DNA from: Propionibacterium sp.
GTDB lineage: Bacteria; Actinomycetota; Actinomycetes; Propionibacteriales; Propionibacteriaceae
Reading direction: 5' to 3'
Assembly: GCA_012839035.1 (NCBI GenBank)
Contig: DUOB01000057.1
Span: 1 to 32,716 of the forward strand
Length of the DNA stretch: 32,716 nucleotides
Position 1 is the first letter of the stretch, and every line of letters begins with the position of its first letter. The notes beneath the pieces were generated by a model that saw only the letters and a list, made by a program, of their open reading frames with translations, was not told the DNA's origin and did not search any database. This document shows positions 10,946 through 19,163 of this stretch, piece after piece. Made by a program: the position numbers and the translations under genes.

Positions 10946-11246
10946 CCGGGGGTGGGATTCAACGATCCTCCGGCCAATCCGAACGTTTGCCGATTCCGTC
11001 GAGCGCGGGTGCGCACACAGTGCCATTGGCGTACTGAAAGAAGTAGCGCTGGCGTCAGCCACTCAGGTTCTTATCAATCGTAGAGATGCCCGCCTCCTGT
11101 CCCCCGGACAAATCAGGGCGGAGCGCAGGCTTTTCAACGAGGGTTGACCGGTGGCAGCCTTGGACAGGACGGTCGGCAACCGCTGAACTCGACTCGTGGT
11201 CGCCGACCGTCAGCCATTCCCCAGAGCGGCTCGCTACCATTCCGGA
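10946..11246. other. Intergenic interval with a possible decayed coding remnant
   Basis: No intact gene is seen. On the minus strand about 10,975-11,060 encodes a short protein-like stretch, QRYFFQYANGTVCAP, flanked by stop codons and without a start. The codon use here is less GC-biased than in neighbouring genes. This could be a remnant of a secreted-protein gene or chance. The right end holds the -10 box for the acetyltransferase gene. Confidence 0.3.
11235..11240 (+). promoter_or_regulatory. -10 box for a leaderless GNAT transcript
   Basis: TACCAT ends 6 bases before the GTG start at 11247. The GGAG just before the start is too close to act as a normal ribosome binding site, which supports leaderless initiation. 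Confidence 0.5.
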
Positions 11247-11807
11247 GTGACTTCCACAGATTCCCAGGCCACCGATGTTCCGGACTCCGTGCGCTTGGCG
11301 CTTCCGCGGGAGGCCGCCGATATTGCCGCGTTGCAGATGGGGGTCTGGGCAACGGAATTTGCAGACCAACCCGAGTTGCTCGCCGAAGTGACAGAGCAGG
11401 AAGTGGCCGACGTCTGGGAGCGATCGATAACCCGTCCTCCGCTTGCCGCTTGTCGCGTCCTGGTCGCGGTGAGCAGCGGCGCAGTGGTCGGCTTTGCGAC
11501 CACGGTTCCGAGCGACGACCCCGATGCCACAGCCGGGGCCGAGGGACTGATCGGCGAGTTCCTCATCTCGCCCGGGGCCCGCGGCGCCGGGCACGGGTCC
11601 CGGCTGCTCCACGCATGCGTGGATACTTTGCGCGCCGACGGTTTCCGGCTCGCCACGGTCTGGGTGCGGAGCACTGATGACGAGCTGCGCCGATTCCTGA
11701 CCGAGTCGGGCTGGGCGCCCGACGGCAGCCACCGGGAGATCGGGCTGGCCGACGGCTCAGTGCGCATCAAACAGGTCCGGTTGCACACCGACATCACCGA
11801 GACCTGA
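11247..11807 (+). CDS. GNAT-family N-acetyltransferase
   Basis: This 186-residue protein has the GNAT acetyl-CoA binding motif in GEFLISPGARGAGHGSRLL, followed by the helix LLHACVDTLRADG and the strand/turn FRLATVWVRSTDDELRRFL typical of motif B. The N-terminal half (LREAADIAALQMGVWATEF-type sequence, PREAADIAALQMGVWATEFA) is an ordinary GNAT substrate lobe. The acceptor substrate cannot be told. The GTG at 11247 sits at leaderless distance from TACCAT. The frame is open further upstream without homology. It is 11 bases upstream of the PucR-type regulator and may share its transcript. Confidence 0.82.
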   Translation: MTSTDSQATDVPDSVRLALPREAADIAALQMGVWATEFADQPELLAEVTEQEVADVWERSITRPPLAACRVLVAVSSGAVVGFATTVPSDDPDATAGAEGLIGEFLISPGARGAGHGSRLLHACVDTLRADGFRLATVWVRSTDDELRRFLTESGWAPDGSHREIGLADGSVRIKQVRLHTDITET

Positions 11808-11818
11808 GCGGCGGAGCG

Positions 11819-13027
11819 ATGATGTCCCGCAGCGACTCGAGGGTGCCCGGACCGGGGCTTCCGGACCGGGCGGACCAGGAACTCCGTTCGGTGGTGCCGA
11901 TCGTGCACGCCCACCTGGCGAACCTGGTTGATCGGACGGAAGCCCGACTGGTGGGTGAGCTGCCGGGTTACGGCGACCTGCCCCAACACGCCCTGCGATC
12001 GTCCATCCAGGGACAGTTCGAATATTTGCTGGCGTCGATCGCGGGGGGCCGCAGCCCGGCGGGGAGCATCACCCCGAGCGACACAGGGCGGGCCCGGGCG
12101 GAGCAGGGAGTGGCCCTGCACGCCGTGCTCGAGGCCTATCGCATCACAGTCGCCGAGCTGTGGCATGACGTCCAGGCCGCCGCGCTGGGACAGGGAACCG
12201 ACCCGGCGATCGTCGTGGGTCTCGCGGGGGAAATGTTCGGGAGGCTGGAAGAGGTCTCGAGGATCGCGATCCTCGCGTACCAGGAACGCGCCGCCGAACT
12301 CCTCGTCGAACGTGAGGCGGAACGGGCAGCGACGCTCGAGGCGCTGTTCAAGGGGTACCTGAGCGGCCGGGACGAGATCTGGCGTGCCGCGACGCGTCTG
12401 GAGTTGCCGCTGGAAGGCCGGTTCGTCGCCATCGTGGCGGCGTCCTCGGGGGCGGACCCGTTGCCGGACATGTACGCACGCCTCAGACGCCGGGGACTCG
12501 GGTCGGCTTGGCGACTCACCCCGGAGCTGAAGGTCGGCATCGTGTCCCTCCAGGACCAGGACATCAGCGCGCTGCTGGCGTTGCTGCAGCGGATGGACGG
12601 GGGACGGGTCGGGGTGAGCGCGGTGTTCACCAGCCTGGCCGACGCGAGCCACGGTGTCTATCTCGCCCGGTTGATGATGACGGCGATCCCGGCGGGGGAG
12701 ACCGGCGTACGCCAGCTGGACGACAGCCCGCTCGCGGCCCTCATCGCAGCGTCTCCGGACACCGCACGGATGCTGATCCGGGCCGTTCTGGGGAATCTGC
12801 TGGCCATGCCGGACAGGGCACGGGACCCCTTGGTCGAGACTCTCGAGCACTGGCTGGAGGCGAAGGGATCGGTCGCGGAGGCGGCGCACACCCTGTTCTG
12901 CCACCCGAACACGGTCCGCTACCGCATCAACCGGCTCGAGGAAATCCTCGGCGTCGATCTCTCCGATCCGGGTGATCTCGCCGAGGTCGCATCGGCTGTG
13001 CAGGCACTCAAGTTGTTCCCTTCGTGA
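11819..13027 (+). CDS. PucR/CdaR-type transcriptional regulator
   Basis: This 402-residue protein ends in the PucR C-terminal helix-turn-helix (GSVAEAAHTLFCHPNTVRYR then INRLEEILGVDLSDP, about residues 340-385). The N-terminal half is a helical sensor region (LVDRTEARLVGELPGY, GVALHAVLEAYRITVAELWH) like that of actinobacterial regulators of this class, and the middle has a GGDEF-like domain remnant. The regulated genes and the ligand are unknown. Two ATG codons stand in tandem at 11819 and 11822 after GGAG. The next gene, RNase J, starts 20 bases downstream but has its own -10 box. Confidence 0.88.
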   Translation: MMSRSDSRVPGPGLPDRADQELRSVVPIVHAHLANLVDRTEARLVGELPGYGDLPQHALRSSIQGQFEYLLASIAGGRSPAGSITPSDTGRARAEQGVALHAVLEAYRITVAELWHDVQAAALGQGTDPAIVVGLAGEMFGRLEEVSRIAILAYQERAAELLVEREAERAATLEALFKGYLSGRDEIWRAATRLELPLEGRFVAIVAASSGADPLPDMYARLRRRGLGSAWRLTPELKVGIVSLQDQDISALLALLQRMDGGRVGVSAVFTSLADASHGVYLARLMMTAIPAGETGVRQLDDSPLAALIAASPDTARMLIRAVLGNLLAMPDRARDPLVETLEHWLEAKGSVAEAAHTLFCHPNTVRYRINRLEEILGVDLSDPGDLAEVASAVQALKLFPS

Positions 13028-13033
13028 GTCGGA

Positions 13034-13039
13034 TAACCT
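13034..13039 (+). promoter_or_regulatory. -10 box for a leaderless RNase J transcript
   Basis: TAACCT ends 7 bases before the ATG at 13047, and there is no ribosome binding site in between. The box starts 7 bases after the stop codon of the PucR-type gene. Confidence 0.55.
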
Positions 13040-13046
13040 GACGCGC

Positions 13047-14732
13047 ATGTCTTCTTCAGGTTTGCGTACGCCACCGAAGCTCCGGCCGGACACCCTGCGG
13101 ATCATTCCGCTCGGTGGCCTTGGCGATGTGGGGCGGAACATGGCGTCCCTGGAGATCAACGGCAAGATCCTCATCATCGACTGCGGCGTGCTGTTTCCCA
13201 GCGATGACCACCCGGGGGTGGACCTGATCCTGCCCGGCATCGACGTGGTGCGCGATCGGCTGGATGACGTGGTCGGTCTCGTGCTCACGCACGGGCACGA
13301 GGACCACATCGGTGCCGTTCCCTATCTGCTCCAGCTCCGCAACGACATACCCGTCTTCGGCACCCGGCTGACCCTGGCCCTGGTGCGCGAGAAGCTCCGG
13401 GAGCGACGGGTGCGAAACACCGATCTGCGGGAGATCGACGGGGACTCCGTGGTCAATGTCGAGGAGTTCGAGATCGAGTTCATCCCGGTCAACCACTCGA
13501 TCCCCGACGCGGTCGGTCTGTTCCTGCGCACCAAGGCCGGCACGGTGCTGCACACCGGGGACTTCAAGATGGACCAGCTGCCGCTCGACGGCCGGCTCAC
13601 CGACCTCCGACGCTTCGCCAAGCTGGGCGAGGAGGGGGTGGACCTGTTCATGGTCGACTCCACCAACGCCGAGGTGCCTGGCTTCACCACGCCCGAGAAG
13701 GACATCCAACCGGCTCTGCAACGGGTGTTCAGCGCCTCCACCCAACGACTGGTCGTCGCCTGCTTCGCCTCCCACGTCCACCGTGTCCAGCAGGTTCTCG
13801 ACGAAGCGGTGCGCCACGGCCGCAAGGTTGCGTACGTCGGACGCTCCATGCTCAAGAACATGGCCATCGCCCGCGACCTGGGCTATCTGCAGGTGCCCGG
13901 GAACACGCTCATCGAGTTGAAGGACGTGGAGAACTATCGACCGTCCGAGGTCGTGATCGTGTCGACGGGCTCGCAGGGCGAGCCACTGTCGGCACTGTCC
14001 CGCATGGCGAACCGGGAACACCCCCAGATCGAGCTCCAGCCGGGCGACACGGTGCTGCTGGCGAGCTCGCTGATCCCGGGCAACGAGAACTCGGTCTCGC
14101 GCGTCATCAACGGCCTGTCCCGGCTGGGCGCGAAGGTCGTCCACAAGGGCAATGCGCTGGTGCACGTCTCCGGCCACGCGTCCGCGGGGGAGTTGCTCTA
14201 TTGCTACAACATCGTCAAGCCGCGCAACGTGGTGCCGGTGCACGGCGAGATGCGCCATTTGATCGCCAACGCGGACCTCGCCCAGGCCACGGGCGTGCCG
14301 GCCGAGAACACGCTCGTGATCGAGGACGGTGAGGTCGTCGACATGCACGACGGCCGTCTGCGCACGGTCGGTCGGATCGACACCGGCTATGTGTTCGTGG
14401 ACGGCTCCACCGTCGGCGCACTCTCCGACACCGAACTGACCGATCGCCGGATCCTCGGCGATGAGGGCTTCATCACCGTGATCGCGGTCGTCAACCCCCA
14501 CACCGCGCAGCTGATCACCGGCCCGGACATCCACGCCCGGGGCTTCGTCGAGGACGACTCGGTGTTCAATGGGATCCGTGACGAGATCGCCGCGGCCCTG
14601 GTGAAGGCGATGGAGGAGGGCGTGGACGACACCCACCGACTGCAGCAGGTCGTGCGCCGGCAGATCGGTCGCTGGGTCAACAAGTCCTATCGCCGTCGGC
14701 CCATGATCGTGCCGGTGGTCATCCACGGCTGA
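13047..14732 (+). CDS. rnj: Ribonuclease J
   Basis: This 561-residue metallo-beta-lactamase/beta-CASP nuclease processes and degrades RNA as an endonuclease and 5'-3' exonuclease. The zinc motif HGHEDH is at residues 82-87 (LVLTHGHEDHIGAVPYLL). Downstream ligands are in HTGDFKMDQ and in the beta-CASP region (FASHVHRVQQ, STGSQGEPLSALSRMA, HVSGHASAGE, PVHGEMRHLI). The C-terminal domain is present and ends RRRPMIVPVVIHG. Length is normal. The ATG at 13047 follows TAACCT at leaderless distance, and the homology starts about 10 residues in (LRIIPLGGLGDVGRNM). Confidence 0.95.
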   Translation: MSSSGLRTPPKLRPDTLRIIPLGGLGDVGRNMASLEINGKILIIDCGVLFPSDDHPGVDLILPGIDVVRDRLDDVVGLVLTHGHEDHIGAVPYLLQLRNDIPVFGTRLTLALVREKLRERRVRNTDLREIDGDSVVNVEEFEIEFIPVNHSIPDAVGLFLRTKAGTVLHTGDFKMDQLPLDGRLTDLRRFAKLGEEGVDLFMVDSTNAEVPGFTTPEKDIQPALQRVFSASTQRLVVACFASHVHRVQQVLDEAVRHGRKVAYVGRSMLKNMAIARDLGYLQVPGNTLIELKDVENYRPSEVVIVSTGSQGEPLSALSRMANREHPQIELQPGDTVLLASSLIPGNENSVSRVINGLSRLGAKVVHKGNALVHVSGHASAGELLYCYNIVKPRNVVPVHGEMRHLIANADLAQATGVPAENTLVIEDGEVVDMHDGRLRTVGRIDTGYVFVDGSTVGALSDTELTDRRILGDEGFITVIAVVNPHTAQLITGPDIHARGFVEDDSVFNGIRDEIAAALVKAMEEGVDDTHRLQQVVRRQIGRWVNKSYRRRPMIVPVVIHG

Positions 14733-14773
14733 GCGCGGACGACCGACCATCGTGGATGAGTCAACGCGTGGAT

Positions 14774-14802
14774 TTGCGCGGTGCCGGGTGGCTGGTTAGA
14801 AT
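14774..14802 (+). promoter_or_regulatory. rpmB promoter (TTGCGC, 17-base spacer, TAGAAT)
   Basis: TTGCGC at 14774-14779 and TAGAAT at 14797-14802 are 17 bases apart. The predicted start is near 14809, giving a leader of about 65 bases. The 12 bases at 14804-14815 repeat those found at the same offset in the rpsO promoter. Confidence 0.75.
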
Positions 14803-14873
14803 CGCCAGGTTGCCGGTTCGCGGTCGCGGGCCGATGTCGATGCATAGACCTGTTCATTACCGAGGAGACTCCA

Positions 14874-15062
14874 GTGGCTGCCGTATGTGATGTGTGTGCC
14901 AAGGGCCCGGGCTTTGGCAACAACAAGCCCTGGTCGAAGAAGAAGACCAAGCGCCGCTGGAACCCGAACATCCAGCGCATCAAGGCGGTCGTCAATGGCA
15001 GCGCCAAGCGCGTCAATGTCTGCACCTCCTGCTTGAAGGCCGGCAAGGTCGCGGCTCGCTGA
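14874..15062 (+). CDS. rpmB: 50S ribosomal protein L28
   Basis: This 62-residue L28 is the four-cysteine (zinc-ribbon, C+) type, with CDVC at residues 5-8 and CTSC near residues 51-54. Core L28 sequence includes KTKRRWNPNIQRIKAVVNG and the ending CLKAGKVAAR. The GTG at 14874 has GAGGAG about 8 bases upstream. Many actinobacteria carry a second, cysteine-free L28 used under zinc limitation; that paralogue is not in this window. The gene is monocistronic, with its own promoter and a downstream hairpin. Confidence 0.97.
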   Translation: MAAVCDVCAKGPGFGNNKPWSKKKTKRRWNPNIQRIKAVVNGSAKRVNVCTSCLKAGKVAAR

Positions 15063-15079
15063 CCCAGCCGCTCGTTGAA

Positions 15080-15109
15080 GAAGCCCGCCCCCTCGAGGGA
15101 GCGGGCTTC
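15080..15109. terminator. Terminator hairpin between rpmB and the ebo-like operon
   Basis: GAAGCCCGC (15080-15088) pairs with GCGGGCTTC (15101-15109) over a 12-base loop that can itself pair partly (CCCTCGAGGG). The following ATTCAATT is only weakly T-rich. It lies between two convergent units and could stop both. Confidence 0.7.
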
Positions 15110-15147
15110 ATTCAATTCCGGACTTCTTGCGCCCCGGCTGAGCAGCG

Positions 15148-16518
15148 TCAGCGCTTGGCAGCGGCGAGGATCAGGTCGTGCACTGCCGTCGCGGGGACGG
15201 CGGCACCGTCGAACCCCGGGAGGTCGTGGGAGCTGATCAGGACGGGCGAATCGTCCGCACCGGGCAGGCGGCCGTGCGTACCCTTCACCCACGTCGGATC
15301 CAGCGGCACGATGTTCATCGCATAGCGCAGCCCGGCCTTCTTCTTCAGCAGGTTGAGCCCGGCCTTGGGCTTGACGAGCTTGTCGGCCGGATCGAGGAAG
15401 AGCTCGGCGGGGTCGTACCCGGGCTTCTTGTGAATCTCCACCCCGCGCGCGAAGTCGGGGGCGACGGCGTCGTCGAGCCAGTAGTAGTAGGTGAACCACG
15501 CACCCGGCTCGGCGATCGCGACGAGGTCTCCGGAGCGTTCATGGTGCAGCCCATAGCGCTCCTGCGCAGCCCGGTCCAGCACCTCGTCGACCCCGGGCAA
15601 CTCGGCCAGCATGGCCGCGACGCGTGAGCGGTCCGAGGCATCGCGTACATAAACATGCGCGACCTGATGGTCGGCGACCGCGAACGCCCGCGAGGTCCAG
15701 GGGTCGAGGAGCTCATGCCCGCCGGAGTTGTACACCTCCAGCAGCCCCGCCCGCCGCAGCAGCCGGTTGATGTCCACCGGCTGGTCGGCCTCGGCGATGC
15801 CGTACTCCGACACCGCCAGCACCACCATGCCGTGCTCCGCCGCGCAGTCCAGAAGCTCCCCGATCACCACGTCCAGCTCGGCCGCGGCCTTCGCCGCCTG
15901 CGGGGAGTCCGGCCCGAAGCGCTGGAGGTCGTAGTCGAGGTGGGGGAGGTACGCCATCACCAGGTCGTGGGCGTGCTGCTCGATCATCCGCTTGGTGGCC
16001 GCAGCGATCCACTGACTCGACTTGATGGAGGCGCCGGCGCCCCAGTACTGGAACAGCGGGAACGTCCCCAGCTCCCTCGTCAGCTCGTCGTGCAGCATCG
16101 GCGGCCGGGTATAGCAGTCCGGCGACTTCCGGCCGTCCGCGTGATAGACCGGGCGCGGCGTGACCGTGATGTCGACGTCCATGCCCATCGCGTACCACCA
16201 ACAGATGTTCGCCACCGAGAACGAACCCAGTTCGGTGCGCGCGGTGTCCCAGACCTTCGGCCCCTGCACGAGCGCATTGTGCTGGCGCCACAGGAACACC
16301 TCGCCCAGGTCCCGGAAATACCAGCCGTTGCCGACGATCCCGTGCTCCGCCGGCATCCGGCCGGTGAGCATGGTCGACTGCACCGAGCACGTCACCGCCG
16401 GCAGGACCGTGTCGAGACGCATCTGCACCCCGGTCCGCGCCAGCGCCGACAGCCGCGGCATGTGCGCCAGCGCCTTGGTGGTGAGCCCGACGACGTCCAA
16501 CAGCAGCACGCGTGCCAT
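15148..16518 (-). CDS. eboF: Alkaline-phosphatase-superfamily protein, EboF-like (nucleotide pyrophosphatase/phosphodiesterase fold)
   Basis: This is the last gene of the ebo-like operon, 456 residues long. The N-terminal metal ligand Asp8 (RVLLLDVVGL) and the nucleophile Thr43 (LPAVTCSVQSTMLTG) match the nucleotide pyrophosphatase/phosphodiesterase branch. Further ligands are likely in YLPHLDYD (His193, Asp195) and ADHQVAH (Asp283-His284). The usual SDHG motif reads SEYGI (Glu238-Tyr239), a variation I recall from EboF-type proteins. No signal peptide is seen. It probably hydrolyses a phosphodiester or pyrophosphate bond in the pathway product or precursor; the substrate is unknown. The ATG at 16516-16518 lies 3 bases after the eboE stop. 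Confidence 0.85.
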   Translation of the reverse strand: MARVLLLDVVGLTTKALAHMPRLSALARTGVQMRLDTVLPAVTCSVQSTMLTGRMPAEHGIVGNGWYFRDLGEVFLWRQHNALVQGPKVWDTARTELGSFSVANICWWYAMGMDVDITVTPRPVYHADGRKSPDCYTRPPMLHDELTRELGTFPLFQYWGAGASIKSSQWIAAATKRMIEQHAHDLVMAYLPHLDYDLQRFGPDSPQAAKAAAELDVVIGELLDCAAEHGMVVLAVSEYGIAEADQPVDINRLLRRAGLLEVYNSGGHELLDPWTSRAFAVADHQVAHVYVRDASDRSRVAAMLAELPGVDEVLDRAAQERYGLHHERSGDLVAIAEPGAWFTYYYWLDDAVAPDFARGVEIHKKPGYDPAELFLDPADKLVKPKAGLNLLKKKAGLRYAMNIVPLDPTWVKGTHGRLPGADDSPVLISSHDLPGFDGAAVPATAVHDLILAAAKR

Positions 16519-16521
16519 GTC

Positions 16522-17655
16522 CTACTCCTCTTCTCGAGCCGCCGCCATCAGCCAGCGCAGCTCCTCGGTGATGCCGGTGACGAGGTCGACCCCGGCGGTC
16601 TCGGGCGGCAGGACCGCCCAGGTGTACGTCTCCACTTCCAGGTCGTACGCCCCCGCACCCGCCAACTCCCGCAGGCAGTCGACGATCGTCCCGCGCGTCG
16701 ACCGCAGCGGCGGTTGGGGATCGGCATGCACGGGGATGTGGAAGTGGACGCGCCAGGGACCTCCCCCGGGCAGTTCGGTGAGCGCCACGTCCAGGTCGTC
16801 GACACCCAGCACGGTCCCGTCCGCCGCCAGCTCACGGGTCTGGTGCAGATAGCGCGGTTCGACGAACCGGCCGATCAACTCACGCTGCCGGGGATCGCTC
16901 GGGTCCGGCACCTCCGGCGCCGCCGAGGCCTGCACCTTGACCACCGACAACCCTGCGGCATGGACCGCCGCGATCTCGGTCACCGGGTCGGCGAAGGAGA
17001 CCGCGAGATGGCAGGTGTCGAGACAGATCCCTATGTACGCCGGGTCCAGCGATCCGGACTCCACCCGCGGGCGCAGCCAGGCGACGACGTCGGCGACGGT
17101 GTCGAGCACGCAGCCCGGTTCGGGCTCGATCGCGAGACGCACCCGGCGCCCGGACCGGGCGTACAGCTCCTCGAGAAACGCGCCCACGCGTCCGAGCTCA
17201 CGCTCCGCGGCCGCGTCCTCCGCGGGACCCCACCCCTCGCGCCAGCCGAGCGGGACCGTGGAAATGCTGCCGACCCCATCCACCGGGAGCAAATCCGCCA
17301 GCACCTCCGCGCAGTGCAGCGTGAACTCCGTGCGCGCGGGGTCGCCCCACCGGGGGAGATAGACGGCGCGCTTCACGACGTCGGCATGGAAGCCTGCATA
17401 GGGGAACGCGTTGAGCGTGCGCACGGCGAGTCCGTTGGCGGCGAGTCGGTCCTTCAGGAGTGCCCGCGCGTCCGGTCCCGCAGCGAGTTCGGCGGCGACC
17501 GGGGCGGGGAGCCAGAGGCCGACGTCGAGGAGGGGTACGCCGAGTCGCTGCCGGATCGGCCCGGCATGGACGTCCAGTTGGTCGAGCAGACCCGGCAGGT
17601 CCTCGGCCGGATGCACGTTGGTGCAATAGCCGACCGGGGTATGGGAGCGGCTCAA
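16522..17655 (-). CDS. eboE: EboE-like TIM-barrel protein (xylose-isomerase-like fold)
   Basis: This 377-residue protein has the sugar-isomerase/epimerase TIM-barrel pattern: VGYCTNVHPAEDL at the first strand, NAFPYAGFH, RLAIEPEPGCVLDTVADV, IGICLDTCHLAVSF and VHFHIPVH, which would line a metal site. It matches the EboE 'metabolite traffic' family. The start is judged to be TTG at 17653-17655, which overlaps the stop of the upstream TatD gene as TTGA, because the homology begins 8 codons later and no ATG or GTG lies nearby. It is paralogous to the shorter TIM-barrel gene at 19160-20041 but has an additional C-terminal part of about 80 residues. The substrate is unknown. Confidence 0.84.
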   Translation of the reverse strand: MSRSHTPVGYCTNVHPAEDLPGLLDQLDVHAGPIRQRLGVPLLDVGLWLPAPVAAELAAGPDARALLKDRLAANGLAVRTLNAFPYAGFHADVVKRAVYLPRWGDPARTEFTLHCAEVLADLLPVDGVGSISTVPLGWREGWGPAEDAAAERELGRVGAFLEELYARSGRRVRLAIEPEPGCVLDTVADVVAWLRPRVESGSLDPAYIGICLDTCHLAVSFADPVTEIAAVHAAGLSVVKVQASAAPEVPDPSDPRQRELIGRFVEPRYLHQTRELAADGTVLGVDDLDVALTELPGGGPWRVHFHIPVHADPQPPLRSTRGTIVDCLRELAGAGAYDLEVETYTWAVLPPETAGVDLVTGITEELRWLMAAAREEE

Positions 17656-18533
17656 GACTTCGGGCCGCGCAGGACGGAGTTGCCCTCGAACGTGTCCGCT
17701 CCCGGCGCGGGCGCGAGTTCGTCGGTGAAGCCCGGGACCGGGTCGAGGTTGAGTCGCCCGCTCTGGCCATAGAACTCGACGGGGTTCTGCCACAGCACCT
17801 TGTCGACGTCCTCGTCGGTGAACCCGGCGGCGAGCATCGCCCGGCCGGTCTTCACGGTCTTCAAGGGGTCGGAGCGGCCCCAGTCGGCCGCGGAGTTCAC
17901 CATCACGCGGTCGGTGCCGATCTGCTTGAGGATCTCGACCATGCGGTCCTCGTCCATCTTGGTGTTCGGATAGACGGAGAACCCCATCCAGCATCCGGCC
18001 TCCCGGACCGGGGTCAGCGTGACCTCGTTGAGGTGGTCGACGACGACCATGCCGGGCTCGAGCCCGGCCTCGCGGACGACGTCGAGAGTCCGCTGGGTGC
18101 CGGCGTGCTTGTCCCGGTGGGGGGTGCGCACCATGACCGGGAGCCCGAATTCCTTCGCCATCTCGAGCTGTGCGGAGAACACCTCGTCCTCGGCGGGGGT
18201 GATGTTGTCATAGCCGACCTCGCCGATGGCAACCACGCCGTCCTTGTTGAGATAGCGGGGCATGACGTCGAGCACCGGGCGGCAGCGCTCGTCGTTGGCC
18301 TCCTTGGGGTTCAGCGCGATCGTGGCGTGGTGGCGGATGCCGAACTGCAGCGCCCGGAACCGTTCCCAACCGATGATCGAGTCGAAATAGTCGACGAAGG
18401 ATTCGACCGAGGTGCGCGGCTGACCGAGCCAGAAGGCGGGCTCGACGAGGGCGCGGACCCCGGCGGCGTACATCGCCTCGTAGTCGTCCGTCGTCCGTGA
18501 CGTCATGTGGATGTGCGGGTCGAAGATGCGCAT
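17652..18533 (-). CDS. eboB: TatD-like metal-dependent hydrolase, EboB-like
   Basis: This 293-residue TIM-barrel amidohydrolase has the HxH metal motif at His7-His9 (FDPHIHM), a bridging Glu105 (AIGEVGYD), His139 (RTPHRDK), His167 (VVDHLNE) and Asp217 (VNSAADWG). It belongs to the TatD-like group found in ebo clusters rather than to the DNase TatD proper. The ATG at 18531-18533 has AGAGGAG 6 bases upstream, and the gene lies 27 bases after eboA. Its stop overlaps the start of eboE. The substrate is unknown; a hydrolytic step in the ebo pathway is inferred. Confidence 0.87.
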   Translation of the reverse strand: MRIFDPHIHMTSRTTDDYEAMYAAGVRALVEPAFWLGQPRTSVESFVDYFDSIIGWERFRALQFGIRHHATIALNPKEANDERCRPVLDVMPRYLNKDGVVAIGEVGYDNITPAEDEVFSAQLEMAKEFGLPVMVRTPHRDKHAGTQRTLDVVREAGLEPGMVVVDHLNEVTLTPVREAGCWMGFSVYPNTKMDEDRMVEILKQIGTDRVMVNSAADWGRSDPLKTVKTGRAMLAAGFTDEDVDKVLWQNPVEFYGQSGRLNLDPVPGFTDELAPAPGADTFEGNSVLRGPKS

Positions 18534-18560
18534 GACTGCTCCTCTGGGAAGGTGTGCCGT

Positions 18561-19163
18561 TCAGGCGGGGATGGGCTGGTCGTCGATCAGGGCGGTCAGG
18601 TCGGGGGAGAGCGTGCGGCCGGCCGCACGGCGCTCGGTGGCCAGGTTTTCCGCCTGGACCTTCAGATCGGCATCGCGACGCTCCTCGACCGCGGCCACGG
18701 CGGCGAGGGGGATCTCCATGAAGATGCATTTGAGGACGCCGCCGCGCCACTCCACCGCAGGCAGGTGACGCCCGGCGAACTCGCCCATCGCCGCCGCCAC
18801 CAGGCGGGGGTCGTTGGTGCGGAGAGCATCGTTCACGAGGTCGATGCCGGTTGCGACCAGGGGGTCGGGGCCGTCGATGGCGGCCAGCCCGCGCATGACC
18901 CCGCGCCGCTCGGCGTCGTCACCGTGGCGATAGAGGTCCGTCAGGATCCGCGCGGCCTTCTCCGGGCCGGCTGCCTGCACGACCGTCGCGACGAGCCCCG
19001 CGCGAGCGACATCGTCCACCGACCCGCGCAGGGCCTGCGGGTCGATGTCGGGGTGCAGGGGTGCCCGACCAACCTTGCGGCCGACGGCGGGGAAGTGCCG
19101 TTCGATGCGCTGCGGGTCGTCGGTGATGTCGGCAGTGACCTGGTCGAGCCAGTCGTTGCTCAT
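18561..19163 (-). CDS. eboA: EboA domain-containing protein
   Basis: This 200-residue protein has the EboA hallmark C-terminal half: DALRTNDPRLVAAAMGEF, GGVLKCIFMEIPL and LATERRAAGRTLSPDLTALI. It is predicted to be mostly helical, like EboA proteins elsewhere. EboA has no known catalytic activity, so a structural or adaptor role is possible. The ATG at 19161-19163 follows GGAAGGA and overlaps the stop of the upstream TIM-barrel gene as ATGA. Its presence is the main reason to assign the operon to the ebo group. Confidence 0.83.
   Translation of the reverse strand: MSNDWLDQVTADITDDPQRIERHFPAVGRKVGRAPLHPDIDPQALRGSVDDVARAGLVATVVQAAGPEKAARILTDLYRHGDDAERRGVMRGLAAIDGPDPLVATGIDLVNDALRTNDPRLVAAAMGEFAGRHLPAVEWRGGVLKCIFMEIPLAAVAAVEERRDADLKVQAENLATERRAAGRTLSPDLTALIDDQPIPA

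Noticed and set aside
11234..13309. A 691-codon minus-strand frame across the GNAT and PucR-type genes
   Set aside because: It crosses gene boundaries, is Arg/Ser/Pro-rich and has no recognisable domain, while both plus-strand genes have strong family motifs.
13056..14750. A 564-codon minus-strand frame opposite RNase J
   Set aside because: RNase J has full motifs on the plus strand. The antisense frame shows low-complexity His/Asp/Val-rich sequence and no family pattern.
15655..17772. A 705-codon open frame on the plus strand opposite eboF, eboE and eboB
   Set aside because: It is antisense to three genes with clear family motifs, has a composition rich in Arg, Gly and His with no recognisable domain, and lacks a ribosome binding site. 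It is a GC-skew shadow.
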